64,000 nucleotides of DNA from Desulfopila inferna (GTDB taxonomy: Bacteria; Desulfobacterota; Desulfobulbia; Desulfobulbales; Desulfocapsaceae). The notes under the pieces were generated by a model. That model searched no databases. It was not told where the DNA came from and saw nothing but the letters and a program-made list of their open reading frames with translations. The DNA is taken from assembly GCF_016919005.1 (NCBI RefSeq), contig NZ_JAFFQE010000008.1, positions 124,001 through 188,000 of the forward strand, in the 5' to 3' direction. Numbering within the stretch: the first letter of the stretch is position 1; every line of letters begins with the position of its first letter. Positions 26,911 to 36,481 of this stretch are shown here, piece after piece. Made by a program: the position numbers and the translations under genes.

Positions 26911-28449
26911 ATGGAAACAATAGAAATATCGGGAGGCGGACTCAGCCTCTTCGAGCTCAGGAAGATCAGCAGGGAACCGGTTCTGCTGAAACTCAGTCCC
27001 GGCTGTCTTCCCGGTATTGAGAAATCAGTTGCGACCGTGCGCCAGGTCATCGAGCAGGGACGTGTTATATATGGTGTCAATACCGGCTTCGGTCTGCTTG
27101 CCAATACGGTCATCCCGGAGGATGAACTTGAGCGGTTGCAGCATTCCATTGTGCTCTCTCATGCCGCAGGTGTGGGCAAATTCATGAAGGAGTCGACGGT
27201 CAGACTTATGATCGCTCTGAAGGTGAACAGCCTGGCCCGGGGGTATTCAGGCATTCGTCCGGAAATCATCGAAGCCCTTATCACCTTGGTCAATACCGGT
27301 GTTTATCCATGCATACCTGAAAAAGGCTCCGTTGGTGCATCCGGCGATCTTGCACCCCTGGCCCATATGGCCACCGTTTTGCTGGGAGAAGGAGAAGTCA
27401 GCCATCAGGGTGCCCGGCTGTCCGGCAGGAAAGGACTGGAGATAGCCGGATTGCAGCCGCTCATCCTCGGTCCCAAGGAAGGGCTGGCCCTGCTCAACGG
27501 CACCCAGGCCTCTACCGCCTTTGCCCTGGAAGGCCTTTTTGCAGTCGAGAATCTCTTTGCCGCAGCCATGGTAAGCGGGAGCCTCTGCGTCGAAGCGGCT
27601 CTTGGCAGCCGCAGGCCTTTTTCCGCATTGATCCATGAAGTTCGCGGCCATGAGGAACAAATTGAGGTCGCGGCGACGTATCGCCAATTGCTGAGTCACA
27701 GTGAAATCGAAAGCTCCCATAAAACCTGTGAAGCCGTCCAGGATCCATATTCTCTGCGCTGTCAGCCCCAGGTAATGGGAGCGTGTCTCAACCAGATCAG
27801 AAATTCGGCAAAAACTCTGCTGACCGAGGCCAATGGTGTTTCCGACAACCCCCTGGTCTTCCCGGATCAGTGTGATATTATTTCCGGCGGCAATTTTCAT
27901 GCCGAGCCGGTAGCCCTGGCAGCTGACAACCTGGCCCTGGCCTTTGCCGAAATCGGGGCATTATCCGAGCGGCGCACGGCATTGCTCATCGATACCCATA
28001 TGAGTAGACTTCCGCCCTTTCTCGTGGAAAAAGGCGGCCTCAACTCGGGCTTCATGATTGCCCAGGTCACCGCCGCAGCCCTGGCCAGCGAGAATAAATC
28101 GCTCGCTCATCCGGCCTCCGTCGACAGCCTGCCCACCTCAGCCAACCAGGAGGACCATGTATCGATGGCGACCTTTGCCGCCAGAAGACTCGGGGATATG
28201 ACTGAAAATACCGCTGCGATAATCGCCATCGAGCTTTTGGCCGCCTGCCAGGGTGTCGACTTCAGGGCACCGCTGAAAACCTCTGAACCGCTGGAAAAGG
28301 CAAAAGCCATGCTGCGCCTTGAGGTGCCGTTTTATGATCAGGATCGTTATTTTGCTCCGGATATAGACAAGGCCACAAAACTGGTGCTCTCCGGAGTCTA
28401 TAATCAGTTTATCAACAGCACTCTCCTGCCCGGCATATGTCCCCGGTAA
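26911..28449 (+). CDS. hutH: histidine ammonia-lyase
   Basis: HutH, 512 residues from ATG 26911 ([19 protein letters not shown]), converts histidine to urocanate and ammonia. The Ala143-Ser144-Gly145 triad inside [12 protein letters not shown] forms the MIO electrophile. The catalytic tyrosine is in YGVNTGFG (54-61), and the conserved [11 protein letters not shown]-type block (read here as [15 protein letters not shown]) and the SNQEDHVSM-like ANQEDHVSM are present. Start choice: an AGGTG site precedes 26911, and the longer frame begins in the operator. It is the first gene of the plus-strand hut unit; the last 13 bases overlap the hutC frame. Confidence 0.97.
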   Translation: METIEISGGGLSLFELRKISREPVLLKLSPGCLPGIEKSVATVRQVIEQGRVIYGVNTGFGLLANTVIPEDELERLQHSIVLSHAAGVGKFMKESTVRLMIALKVNSLARGYSGIRPEIIEALITLVNTGVYPCIPEKGSVGASGDLAPLAHMATVLLGEGEVSHQGARLSGRKGLEIAGLQPLILGPKEGLALLNGTQASTAFALEGLFAVENLFAAAMVSGSLCVEAALGSRRPFSALIHEVRGHEEQIEVAATYRQLLSHSEIESSHKTCEAVQDPYSLRCQPQVMGACLNQIRNSAKTLLTEANGVSDNPLVFPDQCDIISGGNFHAEPVALAADNLALAFAEIGALSERRTALLIDTHMSRLPPFLVEKGGLNSGFMIAQVTAAALASENKSLAHPASVDSLPTSANQEDHVSMATFAARRLGDMTENTAAIIAIELLAACQGVDFRAPLKTSEPLEKAKAMLRLEVPFYDQDRYFAPDIDKATKLVLSGVYNQFINSTLLPGICPR

Positions 28450-29219
28450 AACCTCCATTCCACGACATGCCGCACAAGAGCAGATCAGCGGCCGCAATGC
28501 CGATGTATCAATCCATCAAGGAATATATCGGCAGGAAAATAGATACGGGTGAGCTGCAGACCGGCTCAAGGATTCCCTCGGAATCTCAGCTCGGCGCACT
28601 TTTCAAAACCTCCAGAATGACGGTCAACAGAGCCCTGCGCGAGTTGGCGGCGGAAGGAAGACTGATACGCAAACAGGGTCGGGGAAGCTTTGTAGCCCCG
28701 CAGAGAACTCTGTCGGCTCTTTTTGAAGTAAGATCTATAGCCGAGGAGATAAAGGCATGGGGCGGCAAATACTCATGTCACATCCATCTGCTCAGTGAGG
28801 AAAAAATCCCACCAGGCCTGGCAGAAGCCATGCACCTTGAGCCATACCAGTCCATCTACCATTCGGTGATGGTACATATGGATAACAACACCCCACTCCA
28901 GCTGGCCGACAGGTATGTTAACCCCGCGGTTGCTCCGCAATATCTGCAACAGGACTTCAGCCGGATTACCCCCAATGAATATCTGCTGAGCATTGCCCCG
29001 ATCAGCAGCGTTGAGCATACCGTCGAAGCACTCATCCCCGAGGCCTGGATTCGGGAGTTGCTCAAGATCAACGGGGCGGAACCCTGCCTGGCACTGGGAC
29101 GAAGAACCTGGGTGGCGGACAGGGTCGCCACCAGAAGCACATTTTACTACCCCGGTTCCCGATATCGGCTTAGCGGCAGGTTTACTCCGGGAGAGGGCGG
29201 AACAATCCGGGTCTCATGA
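28437..29219 (+). CDS. hutC: HutC-like GntR-family repressor
   Basis: A 260-residue regulator of the HutC/FarR branch of the GntR family. The N-terminal winged helix spans about residues 20-88 ([48 protein letters not shown]). The C-terminal UTRA ligand domain follows ([40 protein letters not shown]), which in HutC senses urocanate. It is encoded directly behind hutH, overlapping its end, so it is autoregulated if the two operators are its sites. An internal ATG at about 28497 could be the true start. High confidence by family and context. Confidence 0.92.
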   Translation: MSPVKPPFHDMPHKSRSAAAMPMYQSIKEYIGRKIDTGELQTGSRIPSESQLGALFKTSRMTVNRALRELAAEGRLIRKQGRGSFVAPQRTLSALFEVRSIAEEIKAWGGKYSCHIHLLSEEKIPPGLAEAMHLEPYQSIYHSVMVHMDNNTPLQLADRYVNPAVAPQYLQQDFSRITPNEYLLSIAPISSVEHTVEALIPEAWIRELLKINGAEPCLALGRRTWVADRVATRSTFYYPGSRYRLSGRFTPGEGGTIRVS

Positions 29220-29255
29220 GGTTTAGAGATTGTGATAACCGAAACACTTCCAGCG

Positions 29256-29726
29256 TCAGGGAGATACTTTCAGCTCTCTCTTTTGCAAAAGAGCACGAAT
29301 CTTCTCAACTCTTCTTCTGTTGACACCAAAATCATAATAACCGAGTCTTGCAGCGGAGCGTATATGGATAACATCCTGATCCTCCGGCAGGTAGAATTCG
29401 ACATCATCGACAAAGCCGAGGATTTTTGATCGAAACTCCACCCGAAAATAGCCGTTTTGCTTCTGCAGTATTGGGCCACCGCCGAGTTCCTCCACAATCT
29501 CCCTCACAACGGCTACAGCTTCTTCTCTGCTGCCGCTGAATTCGATCGGATAAACTGCATGACTTGAATCCTCCGCCATACTGGAAACGCAGTTTGGACT
29601 AGCTGGGCAGGGCTGCAGTCTGCCGTCTTGGACTCCCATATCGACAGGCGGTTTGCCCGAGCATCCATTCAAAAGAGCCATGATCAGACCGATTAGTAGA
29701 GGTAGACGGAAATTATTCTTTTTCAT
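29256..29726 (-). CDS. DUF1499 lipoprotein
   Basis: A 156-residue lipoprotein: lysine-rich start, hydrophobic core, and a lipobox LLNGC with Cys22 as the lipidation site. The mature part has the DUF1499 pattern: CPASPNCVSS, then AVYPIEFSG, YFRVEFRSKILGFVDDVEFYLPEDQDVIHIRSAARLGYYDFGVNRRR in several blocks. DUF1499 function is unknown. It ends 37 bases from hutC on the opposite strand, convergent. A GGAGAG lies somewhat far upstream of the ATG. Confidence 0.85.
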   Translation of the reverse strand: MKKNNFRLPLLIGLIMALLNGCSGKPPVDMGVQDGRLQPCPASPNCVSSMAEDSSHAVYPIEFSGSREEAVAVVREIVEELGGGPILQKQNGYFRVEFRSKILGFVDDVEFYLPEDQDVIHIRSAARLGYYDFGVNRRRVEKIRALLQKRELKVSP

Positions 29727-29784
29727 TAATACAATGTACTCTCCATATCACACCCTGCAACAGCAGTTCTTCGTCTATTATTTT

Positions 29785-30123
29785 TCAACAGAGTTTAGCC
29801 CCGAGAGGGACATTCCTATCCGGCACGCAGAGTGATATTTCACCATCTTCGTCATGAAAACCGGTGATAAGACACTGGGACATCAGGGGTCCTATCTGTT
29901 TTTCAGGAAAATTGACCACGCCCACAACCAATTTCCCCACCAGTTCCTCCAAGGTATAGAGCCCGGTTATCTGGGCACTCGATTTTTTAATGCCCACCTC
30001 CTCACCAAAATCCACCTGGAGGATATAGGCGGGTTTTCGTGCCTCTTTGAATACATCGACTGAGATAATCCTGCCAACCCGTAACTCTACCTTTTCAAAA
30101 TCCTGCCATGATATTGACTGCAT
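29785..30123 (-). CDS. csaA: CsaA-type tRNA-binding protein
   Basis: A 112-residue protein with the tRNA-binding OB domain of CsaA (also found in methionyl-tRNA synthetase C-termini). Seen: DFEKVELRVGRII, KPAYILQVDFG, SSAQITGLYTLEELVGK and VVGVVNFPEKQIGPLMSQCLITGF, the full family signature. Usual length is about 110. It has chaperone-like activity in Bacillus, where it helps export; its role here is uncertain. GAGG precedes the ATG. It lies alone between DUF1499 and the M20 dipeptidase, on the same strand as both. Confidence 0.93.
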   Translation of the reverse strand: MQSISWQDFEKVELRVGRIISVDVFKEARKPAYILQVDFGEEVGIKKSSAQITGLYTLEELVGKLVVGVVNFPEKQIGPLMSQCLITGFHDEDGEISLCVPDRNVPLGAKLC

Positions 30124-30261
30124 ACTTTATCCTCGTTTTACTTGACGTTTGTTCTTTTCCTCTCGATTTTACCAGGTCCAGGCTCCTATTAGTTGGTGTC
30201 CCGTCATTGCCGCGGTGCTTCATGGCGACGCAAAATTAATCGTCCTCCCATGGTGCCACGA

Positions 30262-31632
30262 TTATTTCCGCAGCCTGTCGAGATATTCGGCAACCGTGCA
30301 AATACCGTTATATAACTGGGCCAGACTGAATTTTTCATTGGGACCATGGGCACCATCATCAGGCAGACCGAACCCCATAAGAACGACAGGGATGCCCAGA
30401 ATTCCGTCAAATAAAGCGGCGATGGGAATAGAGCCGCCCTCCCGCATAAAAACCGGCCTTCTCCCATAGGTTTTCTCAATGGCGTCAGCCGCGTTTTTTA
30501 CGTACCTGTTTTCCGGGGAAATAGAAAAACCGGCGCCTCCGTGGAGGTTGCGGACATCAACTTCATAGCCTGTCGGCAGATTCTCTCCAACCGCTTTGGC
30601 AAAGACAGTAAAAACCTGATTCGGATCCATGCCCGCCGGCAGGCGCAGGCTTACTTTAGCCAGAGCTTCAGCGGGTATAACGGTTTTGGCACCTTCACCG
30701 GTGAACCCGCCACGAATCCCATGCACCTCGAGAGTCGGCCTGACGCCCAGCCGCTCATGGGGCGACAACTCGTTTTCTCCAACCAATTGATCAACTCCCA
30801 TTTCGACAAGGAGCCGTGCCTCCAGGCTCTGCCTGTTTTCCTTCCAGAAGTCTTTTTCCTCTTCTGCAACTGCAACCGGTGCATCATAGATCTTATCAAT
30901 ATGTATTCTCCCATCTTCGCCTTTCAACCTGGCGATCAGCAGACAAAGTGCATGCACAGGATTAGGGGCAACACCGCCATAGCTGCCGGAATGGAGATCC
31001 GTTTTGGCACCATGGACGGCTATCTCGGTGTACAGTATGCCGCGCAGGCCACTGATAATGGAGGGCTGCTCCAGCGAATTCATATGCGTGTCACAAATAA
31101 GCGCCGCATCTGCCTGAAGCCGACGGCCATGCGAATAGAGATATTTTTCAACAGATGCCCCGCCCGCCTCCTCCTCTCCCTCCAGCAGAATTTTGATATT
31201 GATCGGCAACGCGCCCCTGTACTTCGTCCACGCCTCCAGGGCCGCAAAAACGACCATGAGCTGTCCCTTATCATCGGTCGCTCCCCTGGCATAGATACTG
31301 CCGTTTTCAATGCGGGGCTCAAAGGGGGAACTGCGCCATTCCGACAGGGGATCAACAGGCTGAACGTCATAATGTCCATAGATAAGAAGGGTAGGCTGAT
31401 CTTGTTTATCGGTCCACTCGGCAAACACAAGAGGATGGCCGTCTCCCTCGATCACCTCGACCACGGGAAAGCCGAGAGCTAAAAGCTTATTTTCCGCCCA
31501 GATTGCCGCACTGCGGACGTCCCCGGCATGCTCCGGCAATGTGCTTATGCTTGGAATTTTCAGCCAGCTCACCAGTTCTTCTATATACTTATCGGTATTT
31601 TCTTTGATGTATTCTTCCATTGAATCAGCCAT
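30262..31632 (-). CDS. M20-family dipeptidase
   Basis: A 456-residue metallopeptidase of family M20 (dipeptidase branch near PepV/CNDP). Metal ligands and catalytic residues are visible: LIYGHYDVQPVDP (His, Asp), GATDDKGQ (bridging Asp), LLEGEEEAGG (catalytic Glu and ligand), and the late FMREGGSIPIAALF and GAHGPNEKF with the final histidine. The dimerisation lid lies near residues 190-310. It probably cleaves dipeptides in the cytoplasm. GAGGAAAT stands upstream of the ATG. Not linked to the second M20 gene at 56-57 kb, which is of the ArgE/DapE type. Confidence 0.9.
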   Translation of the reverse strand: MADSMEEYIKENTDKYIEELVSWLKIPSISTLPEHAGDVRSAAIWAENKLLALGFPVVEVIEGDGHPLVFAEWTDKQDQPTLLIYGHYDVQPVDPLSEWRSSPFEPRIENGSIYARGATDDKGQLMVVFAALEAWTKYRGALPINIKILLEGEEEAGGASVEKYLYSHGRRLQADAALICDTHMNSLEQPSIISGLRGILYTEIAVHGAKTDLHSGSYGGVAPNPVHALCLLIARLKGEDGRIHIDKIYDAPVAVAEEEKDFWKENRQSLEARLLVEMGVDQLVGENELSPHERLGVRPTLEVHGIRGGFTGEGAKTVIPAEALAKVSLRLPAGMDPNQVFTVFAKAVGENLPTGYEVDVRNLHGGAGFSISPENRYVKNAADAIEKTYGRRPVFMREGGSIPIAALFDGILGIPVVLMGFGLPDDGAHGPNEKFSLAQLYNGICTVAEYLDRLRK

Positions 31633-31836
31633 TTATATTTCCTCTGGAGTTGTTCGAACATAGACGCTTTCCGTTGCAAAGATACATTACTTTACTATAA
31701 GCTACAATTGAACATTTCTCATAACTTAGCTTATTTTCTGAGAAAAGATTTTTCCATGGGGCGGGATTTTTGAAGGATTAAGGCTATGCAGAGGAAGAGT
31801 TTCCAGGGGGCGGGCAAGAAAGGACGATATTTAGCC

Positions 31837-31867
31837 ACATGTGCCGAATCACCGGTCCGGCACATGT
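31837..31867. terminator. hairpin after FKBP gene
   Basis: ACATGTGCCG-11-CGGCACATGT forms a perfect 10-bp stem 19 bases beyond the FKBP stop. There is no strong T-run on the minus strand, so it may be an mRNA-end stabiliser or weak terminator. Confidence 0.5.
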
Positions 31868-31885
31868 ACTACTCTCAGATCGAAA

Positions 31886-32314
31886 TCAGACAACCTCTAC
31901 CAGTTCTATATCAAAGATCAAATCTTCCCCGGCAAGCGGCGGATTAGCATCAAGCTTTATATGGGTATCGGTTACTTCAACCACGGTAACCAGAACAACT
32001 TCACCGTTTGGTCCGCCCATCTGCAGTTTCTGGCCGACCTCGGGATTGATATCCTCCGGTACATGTTCCTTCGGCGCGGCAATTACCAGCTCTTCGTTTC
32101 TGGGGCCATAAGCCTTATCGACCGGAATGGTGACATTCTTTTTTTCACCGACGGACATGCCGGAAACGGCCTCGTCAAAGCCGACAATGACCTGTCCGCT
32201 GCCTATTGTAAATTCGAGAGGTTCCTTGCCTTCAGAAGTATCAAAAACCGAACCATCTTCCAGCTTTCCTTTATAATGGATTTTTACCGTGTTGCCTTTT
32301 TCTGCAACTGTCAT
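31886..32314 (-). CDS. FKBP-type peptidyl-prolyl isomerase, SlyD-like
   Basis: A 142-residue SlyD-like protein. The FKBP part is seen in VKIHYKGKLEDGSVFDTSEGKEPLEF and GFDEAVSGMSVGEKKNV, the inserted flap (IF) domain in about residues 66-120 (YGPRNEELVIAAPKEHVP), then the return to the FKBP fold with NPPLAGEDLIFDIELVEV. This is a cytoplasmic folding helper. The His/Cys-rich metal-binding tail of E. coli SlyD is absent; the protein stops at the FKBP end. A strong AAGGAG site is before the ATG. Confidence 0.93.
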   Translation of the reverse strand: MTVAEKGNTVKIHYKGKLEDGSVFDTSEGKEPLEFTIGSGQVIVGFDEAVSGMSVGEKKNVTIPVDKAYGPRNEELVIAAPKEHVPEDINPEVGQKLQMGGPNGEVVLVTVVEVTDTHIKLDANPPLAGEDLIFDIELVEVV

Positions 32315-32753
32315 GAAAAAACTCCTTTCGCCTAACGAGACGATTATATTTGCGGTTCATAGGCCTCATGGCCTGATTATTGTCAACACAGTAGCATAGT
32401 TGGATCACAATTCAAATGGTAGATTGAATCGCCAGCCATTCCCTTATTATGCCCTGCATTTTTTCAACTGAAAACGTTAAACCACTTTGACAATTCAGCA
32501 AGCTCATCTTTGTTAAAAATGATAAGTCTTTTGGGCTGCCCTCCTCCACCCTAAGAAAATTACTCACTCCAACTATCCCGAACAGCCTCCGTTACGCTCC
32601 TGCTTTCTATTTTCCGCCGGTATGATATAGTAGCAGATTATGAATTATAAATTATTGCCTGCTTCTATCGTTCATTCTCAGGCAGACGCAGCTGTGGCAC
32701 GAAATTTCAGGGATCAAAGCAAAGCAAGCGGGCTTGGAGACACAAACACTAAA
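32315..32753. other. spacer upstream of HI0933-family gene
   Basis: About 440 bases. A TTGACA at 32487-32492 is seen, but no good -10 at 17-18 bases. Some of it is open as an upstream extension of the next gene (from 32640), which I do not accept because the FAD-binding fold begins at 32754. No repeats or RNA genes were recognised. Confidence 0.4.
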
Positions 32754-34013
32754 ATGGCAAAAATTATCGTAGTCGGTGCCGGTGCATCAGGATTAATGGC
32801 GGCCGGGCAGGCCGCGTCACGGGGAGCAGAAGTATTTCTTCTTGAAAAAAAGAAACGGCCCGGGAACAAGATAGCCATCAGCGGTAAAGGTCGATGCAAT
32901 CTTACCAACACCATGGATATTGACGGATTCCTTGAACATTTCAACAGAAGCGGCCGCTTTCTCCGTCAGCCGTTCTCCCACTTTTTTTCACCCCAGCTGA
33001 TGCAATTTTTTGAAGAACTCGGCGTGCCGCTGATCAGTGAACGCGGAGGACGAGTGTTTCCTGCTTCGGGCAGCGCTTCAGATGTGGTCGAGGCCATGCT
33101 GGATTGGCTGAAACGTTGCGGGGTGACACTCAATACCTCTATAGCGGTAGACAGAATTCTCCGGCAAAACGGTTTTGTCACCGGTGTTTGCTGCCGGGAG
33201 ACGACATTTACCGCCGACTCTGTAGTTCTCGCCACTGGAGGCGCCTCCTATCCGGCCACCGGCTCGACAGGCGATGGTTATACTCTGGCCCAATCCTGCG
33301 GCCACACACTCACTCCCTTGCGTCCTGCTCTTGTCCCCCTGCTGGTCGACGATCCGGTCGTTCATACCCTTGCAGGGCTGGATTTGAAGAATGCGGGGGT
33401 GCGAATCTACGTCAACGATAAGCGAAAAATCTCCTCATTCGGTGAAGTGAGCTTTACCCGCTTCGGAATCGGCGGTCCGATAATTCTCACTCACAGTCTT
33501 TTCATCGTCGACAACATTCGGGCCGGAAAAAAAATTACTCTTTCATTGGATCTCAAGCCGGCACTTGACGACAGGAAACTCGACAACAGGCTGCTGCGTG
33601 ATTTCGAGAAGAGATGTCATGAAAACATAGATTCCGTACTTCGCGGTCTCCTACCCAGGGAAATGGTCGCTGCGTCGTTACATTTCTGCTCCATTGACGG
33701 TCATAAGAGTGCAGGCCAGATACTCTCGCAAGAGCGAATCAGGCTTCGCACCTGGCTCAAGGATTTTCGCTTCAGCATAAGCGGCTACAGACCATTATCT
33801 GAAGCCATTGTGACCGCGGGCGGCATCAAGGTGCAGGAGATTGACCCCAACACCATGGAGTCCAGAAAAACCAAAGGGCTCTATCTTACCGGCGAACTTC
33901 TTGATATTCATGGTGATACCGGCGGCTACAATCTCCAGGCAGCCTTTTCAACCGGGTGGCTTGCCGGCCGCAGTGCCGCATCTGCTGCGCAATCAGCCTC
34001 TTCTCCCACCTGA
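32754..34013 (+). CDS. HI0933/YhiN-family NAD(P)/FAD-dependent oxidoreductase
   Basis: A 419-residue flavoprotein of the HI0933 family (BaiN/YhiN). The FAD-binding GAGASGLMAAGQAA lies at the N-terminus, right after MAKIIVVG. Further family blocks are KISGKGRCNLTN-like AISGKGRCNLTNT, LATGGASYPATGSTGDGY, TRFGIGGPI, and a C-terminal VTAGGIKVQEIDPNTMES and GDTGGYNLQAAFSTGWLAG. Members reduce unknown substrates; BaiN acts on bile acids in clostridia. Start at 32754 is chosen since the 38 residues before it have no family match. No functional partner is adjacent. Confidence 0.9.
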   Translation: MAKIIVVGAGASGLMAAGQAASRGAEVFLLEKKKRPGNKIAISGKGRCNLTNTMDIDGFLEHFNRSGRFLRQPFSHFFSPQLMQFFEELGVPLISERGGRVFPASGSASDVVEAMLDWLKRCGVTLNTSIAVDRILRQNGFVTGVCCRETTFTADSVVLATGGASYPATGSTGDGYTLAQSCGHTLTPLRPALVPLLVDDPVVHTLAGLDLKNAGVRIYVNDKRKISSFGEVSFTRFGIGGPIILTHSLFIVDNIRAGKKITLSLDLKPALDDRKLDNRLLRDFEKRCHENIDSVLRGLLPREMVAASLHFCSIDGHKSAGQILSQERIRLRTWLKDFRFSISGYRPLSEAIVTAGGIKVQEIDPNTMESRKTKGLYLTGELLDIHGDTGGYNLQAAFSTGWLAGRSAASAAQSASSPT

Positions 34014-34416
34014 GAACATTCCGACGCAAATGTCTCCTACTTTTTAAAATATGACGATCGTAACTATTTAGCAATGAGCTAAAAACCAGCAGTTTAGCCT
34101 GAACTCTACTTTTCATCAGCGATCCAGGCAAGCATCCTGACGGGCATAAACTCCAACTGCGGATCTGCGCAGGTAGGCGCAGACTCCGAGCAGCCTGGAA
34201 CACTAGAGTGTGCCTATGTTTTCGGGCTGATCGCGTGCAGATAAGGTGCTGATGAAAAGTTACGAAAAATCCTTTTATATTTTGACCCCCTGGTGTATTC
34301 TACACATATATTATGTGCAAATGCACACCACTGTGTAGTACCTGCTCAACTTTTTATCTATCTGCCGCTTTCCCGGTAATTCCCCGAGAGCGTTCCATAC
34401 ACCGAAGAGGAAGGAT
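34014..34416. other. spacer upstream of CoA-disulfide reductase gene
   Basis: About 400 bases. It contains the inverted repeat CACATATATTATGTG at 34303-34317 and a TTGACC at 34282-34287. No gene is supportable here. Confidence 0.4.
34303..34317. promoter_or_regulatory. 15-bp inverted repeat before CoA-disulfide reductase gene
   Basis: CACATA-TAT-TATGTG is a perfect 6+6 repeat, 99 bases before the start. With TTGACC at 34282 and a TATATT within the repeat it could be an operator over a weak promoter (19-base spacing). Function is inferred only. Confidence 0.3.
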
Positions 34417-36123
34417 ATGACGAAAAAAGTACTTATAATAGGCGCAGTCGCCCTCGGCCCCAAGGTTGCGTGCCGCCTCCGGCGACTGGACCCCGATGCG
34501 GAAATCACCCTGTTGGATAGAGATAACCTCATATCCTACGGAGGCTGCGGAATTCCCTATTATGTGGGGGGAGACATCAATGATCTGGAGGATCTCTATT
34601 CTACCAGCGCGCATGTGCTCAGAGACAAACTCTTTTTTGAAAATTGTAAAGGCGTACATGTTCGCACAGAAGTCGAAGCCTTGTCCATTGATCGCAAAAA
34701 TAAGAAGGTCACGGTAAAGAATCTGCTGGATAACAGCGAGGAGCAACTGGAATATGACAAACTGGTTCTGGCCACAGGAGCCAACCCATGCAGGCCGCCA
34801 TTTCCAGGAACGGATCTTGACAATGTATTCATGCTGGCCAGTCTCCATGAAGCTGAAAGACTGAAAGCCTTGATGACCAGGGGGGAAGTAGGTAAGGCTG
34901 TTGTTATCGGCGGCGGCGCCATCGGAGTTGAAATATGTGAGGCAATGCAGGATCTCTGGGGTATCGAGACAACTCTGATCGAAATGGAAGACCAGGTCCT
35001 GCCGACGCTTATGGGCAAATGTATCGCCAGAGTTGTCAAGTCTCACCTGGAGGAAAAAGGCGTAAAGGTCCTTATTGATGAAAAGGTCAACCAAATCTCC
35101 ACCGCTACCACTATCGATACGCTCTGGGTAGAAACATCCAACACTGTCATAGAGGCCGATGTGGTTATCCTGGCAACCGGAGTTAGGCCCAATACAACTC
35201 TGGCCGCAGAGGCAGGTCTGGCACTGGGGAACTTCGGTGGATTATCGGTCGATAAACGGATGCGTACAAGTGACCCCGATATCTACGCCGGCGGTGACTG
35301 TGTGGAATTATGCCACCTGATCAGTGGCGAAAATATGCTGATGTCACTCGGCTCGCTGGCCAACCGACAGGGCAGAATAATTGCTACCAATATTGCCGGC
35401 GGCAACAGCCATTTCGACGGTACCGTCGGAACATTCTGCATGAAAGTCTTTGATCTCGGCATAGGTAAAGCCGGACTGACTTTCAGACAAGCCAAAGAGA
35501 CAGGCTATGATCCGGTCTATGCCGTCATCTCCCAATCGGATCATGCTCATTTTTACCCTCATTCCGAGCTTCTTTTTATTTCACTGATTGCCGATAAAAA
35601 AAGCCGCAAGATTCTGGGGGTAGAGGCTGCCGGAAAACATGGAGATGCGGTGAAAGCCCGCATTGACACGGTGGCCGTACTCCTTAAACACGGTGTAACC
35701 GTAGATGATATCTGCAATATCGAAACAGGATATGCCCCACCCTACGCCTCCGCAATGGATGCCGTCAACAATGCCGGAAATGCACTCGACAACATCCTGG
35801 CCGGCCGCAACTTCCCCATCGATTCCTATGATTTTATAGAGCAATTCCGCCATGGAAAAACAAAGGTTCTCGACACCAGAGGGACCAGGGAAGCAGCACC
35901 TTTTATAGAAAAATATCCGGCACAGTGGCTCAATATCCCTCAAAACGAACTGCGCCTGAGGATTGATGAAATTCCGGGCGATCAGCTGCTGTATCTGATC
36001 TGCGATACCGGACCACGCTCATATGAAACACAGGTTTTTCTGGCGGCTCAGGGATTGAACAATACCCGCAATATCCAGGGCGGCTTTGCCATGGTGAAGA
36101 TGACCGATCCGACCTTCATCTAA
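34417..36123 (+). CDS. CoA-disulfide reductase-like flavoprotein with rhodanese domain
   Basis: A 568-residue fusion. Residues 1-450 are a pyridine nucleotide-disulfide oxidoreductase of the CoA-disulfide reductase/NADH-dependent persulfide reductase group: FAD motif near 9-14, the single redox cysteine Cys44 in YGGCGIPYY, NAD-binding VVIGGGAIGVEICEAM, and IYAGGDCVEL. The C-terminal ~90 residues form a rhodanese domain with the active loop CDTGPRS, so its sulfur-carrying cysteine is kept. Such fusions reduce CoA-persulfides or polysulfide in sulfur-metabolising bacteria. AGAGGAAGG precedes the ATG. It appears to be a single-gene unit. Confidence 0.9.
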   Translation: MTKKVLIIGAVALGPKVACRLRRLDPDAEITLLDRDNLISYGGCGIPYYVGGDINDLEDLYSTSAHVLRDKLFFENCKGVHVRTEVEALSIDRKNKKVTVKNLLDNSEEQLEYDKLVLATGANPCRPPFPGTDLDNVFMLASLHEAERLKALMTRGEVGKAVVIGGGAIGVEICEAMQDLWGIETTLIEMEDQVLPTLMGKCIARVVKSHLEEKGVKVLIDEKVNQISTATTIDTLWVETSNTVIEADVVILATGVRPNTTLAAEAGLALGNFGGLSVDKRMRTSDPDIYAGGDCVELCHLISGENMLMSLGSLANRQGRIIATNIAGGNSHFDGTVGTFCMKVFDLGIGKAGLTFRQAKETGYDPVYAVISQSDHAHFYPHSELLFISLIADKKSRKILGVEAAGKHGDAVKARIDTVAVLLKHGVTVDDICNIETGYAPPYASAMDAVNNAGNALDNILAGRNFPIDSYDFIEQFRHGKTKVLDTRGTREAAPFIEKYPAQWLNIPQNELRLRIDEIPGDQLLYLICDTGPRSYETQVFLAAQGLNNTRNIQGGFAMVKMTDPTFI

Positions 36124-36481
36124 ACCGGAGGAGACGGACAAAACGTTTCTGAGATCTTGCTTCTCTCATTGCTTCATTGCCGGAAGAACGGAAGAATCTC
36201 GTTTACCGCAAATCCGGCCGCAGCTTTTCTTCTTGCATAATGAGTCTGGGAAATATATTCTGATGAGCCGCAGAAGTGCACGGCGTCGCTTTTCTCGTGC
36301 TGGAAGAGCTATTTTCGCATTTTCGATATTTGACGCCGTCGCGTAAGCACCCATACAGGCATAAACTACTCCGACATCGACAAAGCCGATCTTTGCCGCG
36401 TTGCAGGTTTTCAGGTTTTGCATCCAGCCATTTGAGAGTTTTTTATAGCTACTTTCTCCGGGATTATCACTGTTTCGCGAC
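36124..36481. other. spacer with unexplained structure
   Basis: About 360 bases. It holds 8-base inverted arms ACGGCGTC (36280-36287) and GACGCCGT (36332-36339). A 117-codon minus-strand frame crosses it but has no ribosome site and ends inside the next gene. It may be a decayed repeat element. No function assigned. Confidence 0.35.
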
